DNA of 64,000 nucleotides from Anaerocolumna xylanovorans DSM 12503. Lineage in GTDB: Bacteria > Bacillota > Clostridia > Lachnospirales > Lachnospiraceae. Numbering within the stretch: position 1 is the first letter of the stretch; every line of letters begins with the position of its first letter. The position numbers were made by a program, and so were the translations under genes. The notes under the pieces were generated by a model. The model searched no databases, had not been told where the DNA came from, and was given only the letters and a program-made list of their open reading frames with translations. Below are positions 61,842 to 64,000 of this stretch, piece by piece. Where the stretch lies: NCBI RefSeq assembly GCF_900143645.1, contig NZ_FRFD01000014.1, forward strand, positions 1 through 64,000. Reading direction: 5' to 3'.

Positions 61842-62501
61842 CTACTGGTGCTTTAAAACACCCACGCCATTAAGAGGCCATATTCTGACCCATGCTCTTC
61901 CTAAGATACTCTTTCTCTTAATCACGCCTACAGCAGGATTTCTGCTGTCCTTACTGTTATTGCGGTTATCTCCCAATGCAAAATACTCGTCAGATGCAAG
62001 CTTAACAGGTTCATTTGCAATACCGGCATCTTCTATTAAAGCATTCCCATAATCTTCTTTTAGTATTTCGCCATTGATATAAATATCGCTTCCGATGATT
62101 TGAACGGTTTCTCCCGGAAGTCCAATAACTCTTTTTATATAATATGTCTTTTTGTCCTCTGCGTAAGGCCTGAAAACAATAATGTCAAAACGCTTGGGAT
62201 CTCCCGTTTCATAAGATATCTTTTCTAATATTAAATGATCTTCATTGTGAAGCGTCGCCTCCATGGAGCTTCCGCTTACCTCAATCTGCTGTCCCACATA
62301 ATTATGGATTAACAGCACCGCTGCAATAATCAGTGCAAAATAGATTAACATATCCCTTATATCTTTGCCGTAACCGGATTTGCTGCTATCCTCTGTCTCT
62401 TCCTTCTTAGGGCTTTCCTGTCCGCCGGCAATTTCTTTCTCTTTTGCCTCCCCTTTAACCCGGGAAGCTTCCTCGTCTTCTATTATCTTCTTATCTTCCA
62501 T
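61842..62501 (-). CDS. lepB: Signal peptidase I (first of tandem pair)
   Basis: A 219-residue type I signal peptidase with a longer acidic N-terminus, one membrane segment (MLIYFALIIAAVLLIHNYV), the Ser in VSGSSMEATL, the Lys in YYIKRVIGLPGE and YFALGDNRNNSKDSR. It differs from its neighbour by an asparagine-rich loop (NNSKDS), so the two may differ in substrate preference. The paralogues are about 40 nt apart. Confidence 0.93.
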   Translation of the reverse strand: MEDKKIIEDEEASRVKGEAKEKEIAGGQESPKKEETEDSSKSGYGKDIRDMLIYFALIIAAVLLIHNYVGQQIEVSGSSMEATLHNEDHLILEKISYETGDPKRFDIIVFRPYAEDKKTYYIKRVIGLPGETVQIIGSDIYINGEILKEDYGNALIEDAGIANEPVKLASDEYFALGDNRNNSKDSRNPAVGVIKRKSILGRAWVRIWPLNGVGVLKHQ

Positions 62502-62547
62502 TTTAACCTACCCCATGCATTTCGCAAACCAGAACCCCTGTTCATAA

Positions 62548-62580
62548 AAGAAGGCACTCCCGCTAAACAAGAATGCCTCT
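62548..62580 (-). terminator. Probable terminator after rpoZ
   Basis: AGGCATTC and GAGTGCCT form a stem with a 10-nt loop, and TCTTTTAT follows on the minus strand. It comes directly after the rpoZ stop codon. Confidence 0.6.
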
Positions 62581-62586
62581 CTCTAT

Positions 62587-62844
62587 TTATTCGGATTTGC
62601 TATCCTTTCCCGCTTCTTCATCATTTAGTATCTTAACCTTAGACTGATACATTTCTTCTACTGCTATGGATAAGGGCTTGGAAGTAGTAGTACGAACCAA
62701 TGGTTCTGCTCCGCTGATTAACTGTCTGGCTCTTTTTGCTGTAGCAAGTACAATGGAGTAACGGCTGTTGACTACCGGCTGCTCTCCGGGTTCAACGTCA
62801 CTGTTGACTACCTTCATTAAGTCTGTATAGGATGGATGTAACAT
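62587..62844 (-). CDS. rpoZ: RNA polymerase omega subunit
   Basis: An 85-residue protein starting MLHPSYTDLMK and containing SRYSIVLATAKRARQLISG, the conserved omega block that clasps the beta-prime subunit. The tail has SIAVEEMYQSKVKIL. It follows remA by 56 bp, and gmk, often found between the two, is absent here. Confidence 0.93.
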   Translation of the reverse strand: MLHPSYTDLMKVVNSDVEPGEQPVVNSRYSIVLATAKRARQLISGAEPLVRTTTSKPLSIAVEEMYQSKVKILNDEEAGKDSKSE

Positions 62845-62900
62845 ATTGTTTTTCCTGCCTTTCGCTTTATATTAATTGAATTTATTATCAAATGGTATTT

Positions 62901-63152
62901 TTATTCTGAAATCTCTTTCATATTTACACGGTTTGAAATGGTGTCCGGCAGCAGGGATGATAACACCAGATGCCCGCTGTCCATAACCAGCACTGCTTTG
63001 GTTTTTCTTCCGCAGGTCGCATCAATAGCATTGCCTGCATCTTTGGCATTCTGAACCAGTCTTTTGATTGGGGCCGCCTCCGGACTGATGATACCGACTA
63101 TTTTATCGGCATTTACTACATTTCCAAAACCAACATTAATTAATCGATTCAC
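62901..63152 (-). CDS. remA: RemA-like regulator (DUF370)
   Basis: An 83-residue protein with LINVGFGNVVNADKIVGIISPEAAPIKRLVQNAKDAGNAIDATCGRKTKAVLVMDSGHLVLS, the full RemA/DUF370 pattern. RemA binds DNA as a ring-like assembly and activates matrix and osmoprotection genes in Bacillus. The neighbouring yicC and rpoZ genes support the call. Confidence 0.93.
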   Translation of the reverse strand: MNRLINVGFGNVVNADKIVGIISPEAAPIKRLVQNAKDAGNAIDATCGRKTKAVLVMDSGHLVLSSLLPDTISNRVNMKEISE

Positions 63153-63170
63153 TTTGCCTCACCGCCTCAT

Positions 63171-64000
63171 TTATTCAATGTTCTGAATCTGCTCTCTGAT
63201 TTTTTCAATCTCTGTCTTTAAATCAATAGCCATATTGGTAATATCAATATTATTGGCTTTTGAAAGGATGGTATTGGCCTCCCTGTTCATTTCCTGGGCA
63301 ATAAAATCCAGTCTTCTTCCGACTTCTTCCCCCTGATTTAAGCATAAGAGCATATTTTCAATGTGGCTTTTTAATCTGACGGTCTCCTCGTCCACGCAAA
63401 TCTTATCTGCATAAACAGTAACCTCTGTAGCTAAAATACTTTCTTCTACCATGGTATCCCCCAAAAGCTCTTCCACCTTGCTTCTAATCTTTTCACGGTA
63501 TTCGGTTACAAGCTGGGGTGATTTTTCTTCAATAGTATAGACTACTAAAAGCATACCATTTAATTTATCACTTAAGTCTTTCCTTAGATGTTCACCTTCC
63601 TGACTGCGGGATTCCACCATCTGCGTACAAGCACCGGTAACGGCTTCCTCAATCAGATGCCATATCTCCTGTTCATCAGACTGCTCTTCTTCCAATGTAA
63701 AAACTTCCGGATAGGAAGCCAGAACAGATACTGTTATATCATCCTTTATTTCAAAGGTAGCAGCCATCTTCTTTAGATTATCGTAATATTCCTTCGCTAT
63801 GGTCTCGTTATATTTCACACAGACACTGTTTTCCTGATGTTCTTCATAGCTGATAAATACATCGACCTTACCACGGCTAAGGTATTTCTTCAAAATGCTT
63901 CGAATCCCAGCCTCATAAAAGCTTAGTTTCTTTGGTATCTTGATATTAATATCAAGGTACCTGTGGTTTACCGCTTTCATTTCCACAACAACCTTGCGCT
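63171..64000 (-). CDS. yicC: YicC-family endoribonuclease-like protein, partial (5' end outside)
   Basis: The 3' part of a YicC gene; the frame stays open to the window edge, where the first codons read RKVVVEMKAVNHRYLDINIK. That is the internal block normally about 25 residues after the start MIKSMTGFG. The C-terminal part has QGEEVGRRLDFIAQEMNREANTILSKA and NIDITNMAIDLKTEIEKIREQIQNIE, typical of the family, which degrades small RNAs in E. coli. Internal ATG codons near the edge are not true starts. Confidence 0.92.
   Translation of the reverse strand, partial: RKVVVEMKAVNHRYLDINIKIPKKLSFYEAGIRSILKKYLSRGKVDVFISYEEHQENSVCVKYNETIAKEYYDNLKKMAATFEIKDDITVSVLASYPEVFTLEEEQSDEQEIWHLIEEAVTGACTQMVESRSQEGEHLRKDLSDKLNGMLLVVYTIEEKSPQLVTEYREKIRSKVEELLGDTMVEESILATEVTVYADKICVDEETVRLKSHIENMLLCLNQGEEVGRRLDFIAQEMNREANTILSKANNIDITNMAIDLKTEIEKIREQIQNIE

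Overview
The window looks like a chromosome segment from a spore-forming, low-GC Firmicute of the class Clostridia, most likely Lachnospiraceae-like. Evidence: ftsK/spoIIIE beside ylzJ and a TepA/ClpP-like gene, pnp beside an M16 peptidase, scpA-scpB, GerA/GerB/GerC germination-receptor genes, remA-rpoZ with yicC, class B sortase, DegV, an archaeal-type aspartyl-tRNA synthetase, and strong AGGAGG ribosome sites. Most genes lie on the minus strand. No rRNA, tRNA or CRISPR was seen.

Region 1 (1-19.7 kb) is core chromosome with mobile-element scars. An IS3-like element runs off the left edge, and an ISL3-like remnant lies near 2.1-2.7 kb. Between them is aspS. Its leader contains a promoter, an 18-codon ORF with three consecutive Asp codons, mutually exclusive RNA pairings and an intrinsic terminator, which together look like ribosome-mediated attenuation. 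Then come a VOC protein, two RimK-like ATP-grasp ligases, ftsK, ylzJ, tepA, a glycerol-1-phosphate dehydrogenase-like protein with altered metal ligands, an M16 peptidase, a YcaQ-family protein, pnp, sortase B, a GH20-like hexosaminidase and degV.

Region 2 (about 19.8-43.5 kb) is clearly more AT-rich and looks like an acquired biosynthetic island. In transcription order it encodes a class II aminoacyl-tRNA-synthetase-like protein (carrier-protein aminoacylation type), a KAS III-like enzyme without the usual His, an ACP-AMP ligase, a free ACP, an unknown protein, an ABC exporter, another ACP, an NRPS-type A-PCP protein, an MBL hydrolase, a GNAT, a third AMP ligase, then a JAMM protein, a formylglycine-generating-enzyme-like protein, a ThiS/MoaD-like ubiquitin fold ending in Gly-Gly, a MoeB/ThiF-like E1, a class II aldolase, a split permease, and a ligase-ACP-acyltransferase fusion. 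A DUF89 phosphatase-like gene sits on the opposite strand. The combination suggests carrier-protein-bound assembly of an acylated amino-acid product with a thiocarboxylate or ubiquitin-like protein step. The product is unknown. The start of the island has a sigma-A-type promoter whose -10 overlaps an ATAAC-N3-GTTAT palindrome; a second copy lies 126 bp downstream, and a TetR gene is next door.

Region 3 (43.6-64 kb) returns to core content: TetR, a GerB-GerC fusion and GerA, scpB-scpA, an M50-like protein with a broken HExxH motif, a phosphoesterase, a DacF-like carboxypeptidase, a MacAB-like ABC system with an S-layer-homology protein, a chemotaxis receptor, a BIG2-like protein, two tandem signal peptidases, rpoZ, remA and the 3' part of yicC. 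A family of two-hairpin intergenic repeats sits upstream of several core genes, in the same orientation as the downstream gene, and includes a 95-bp tandem array at 51.4-51.6 kb.
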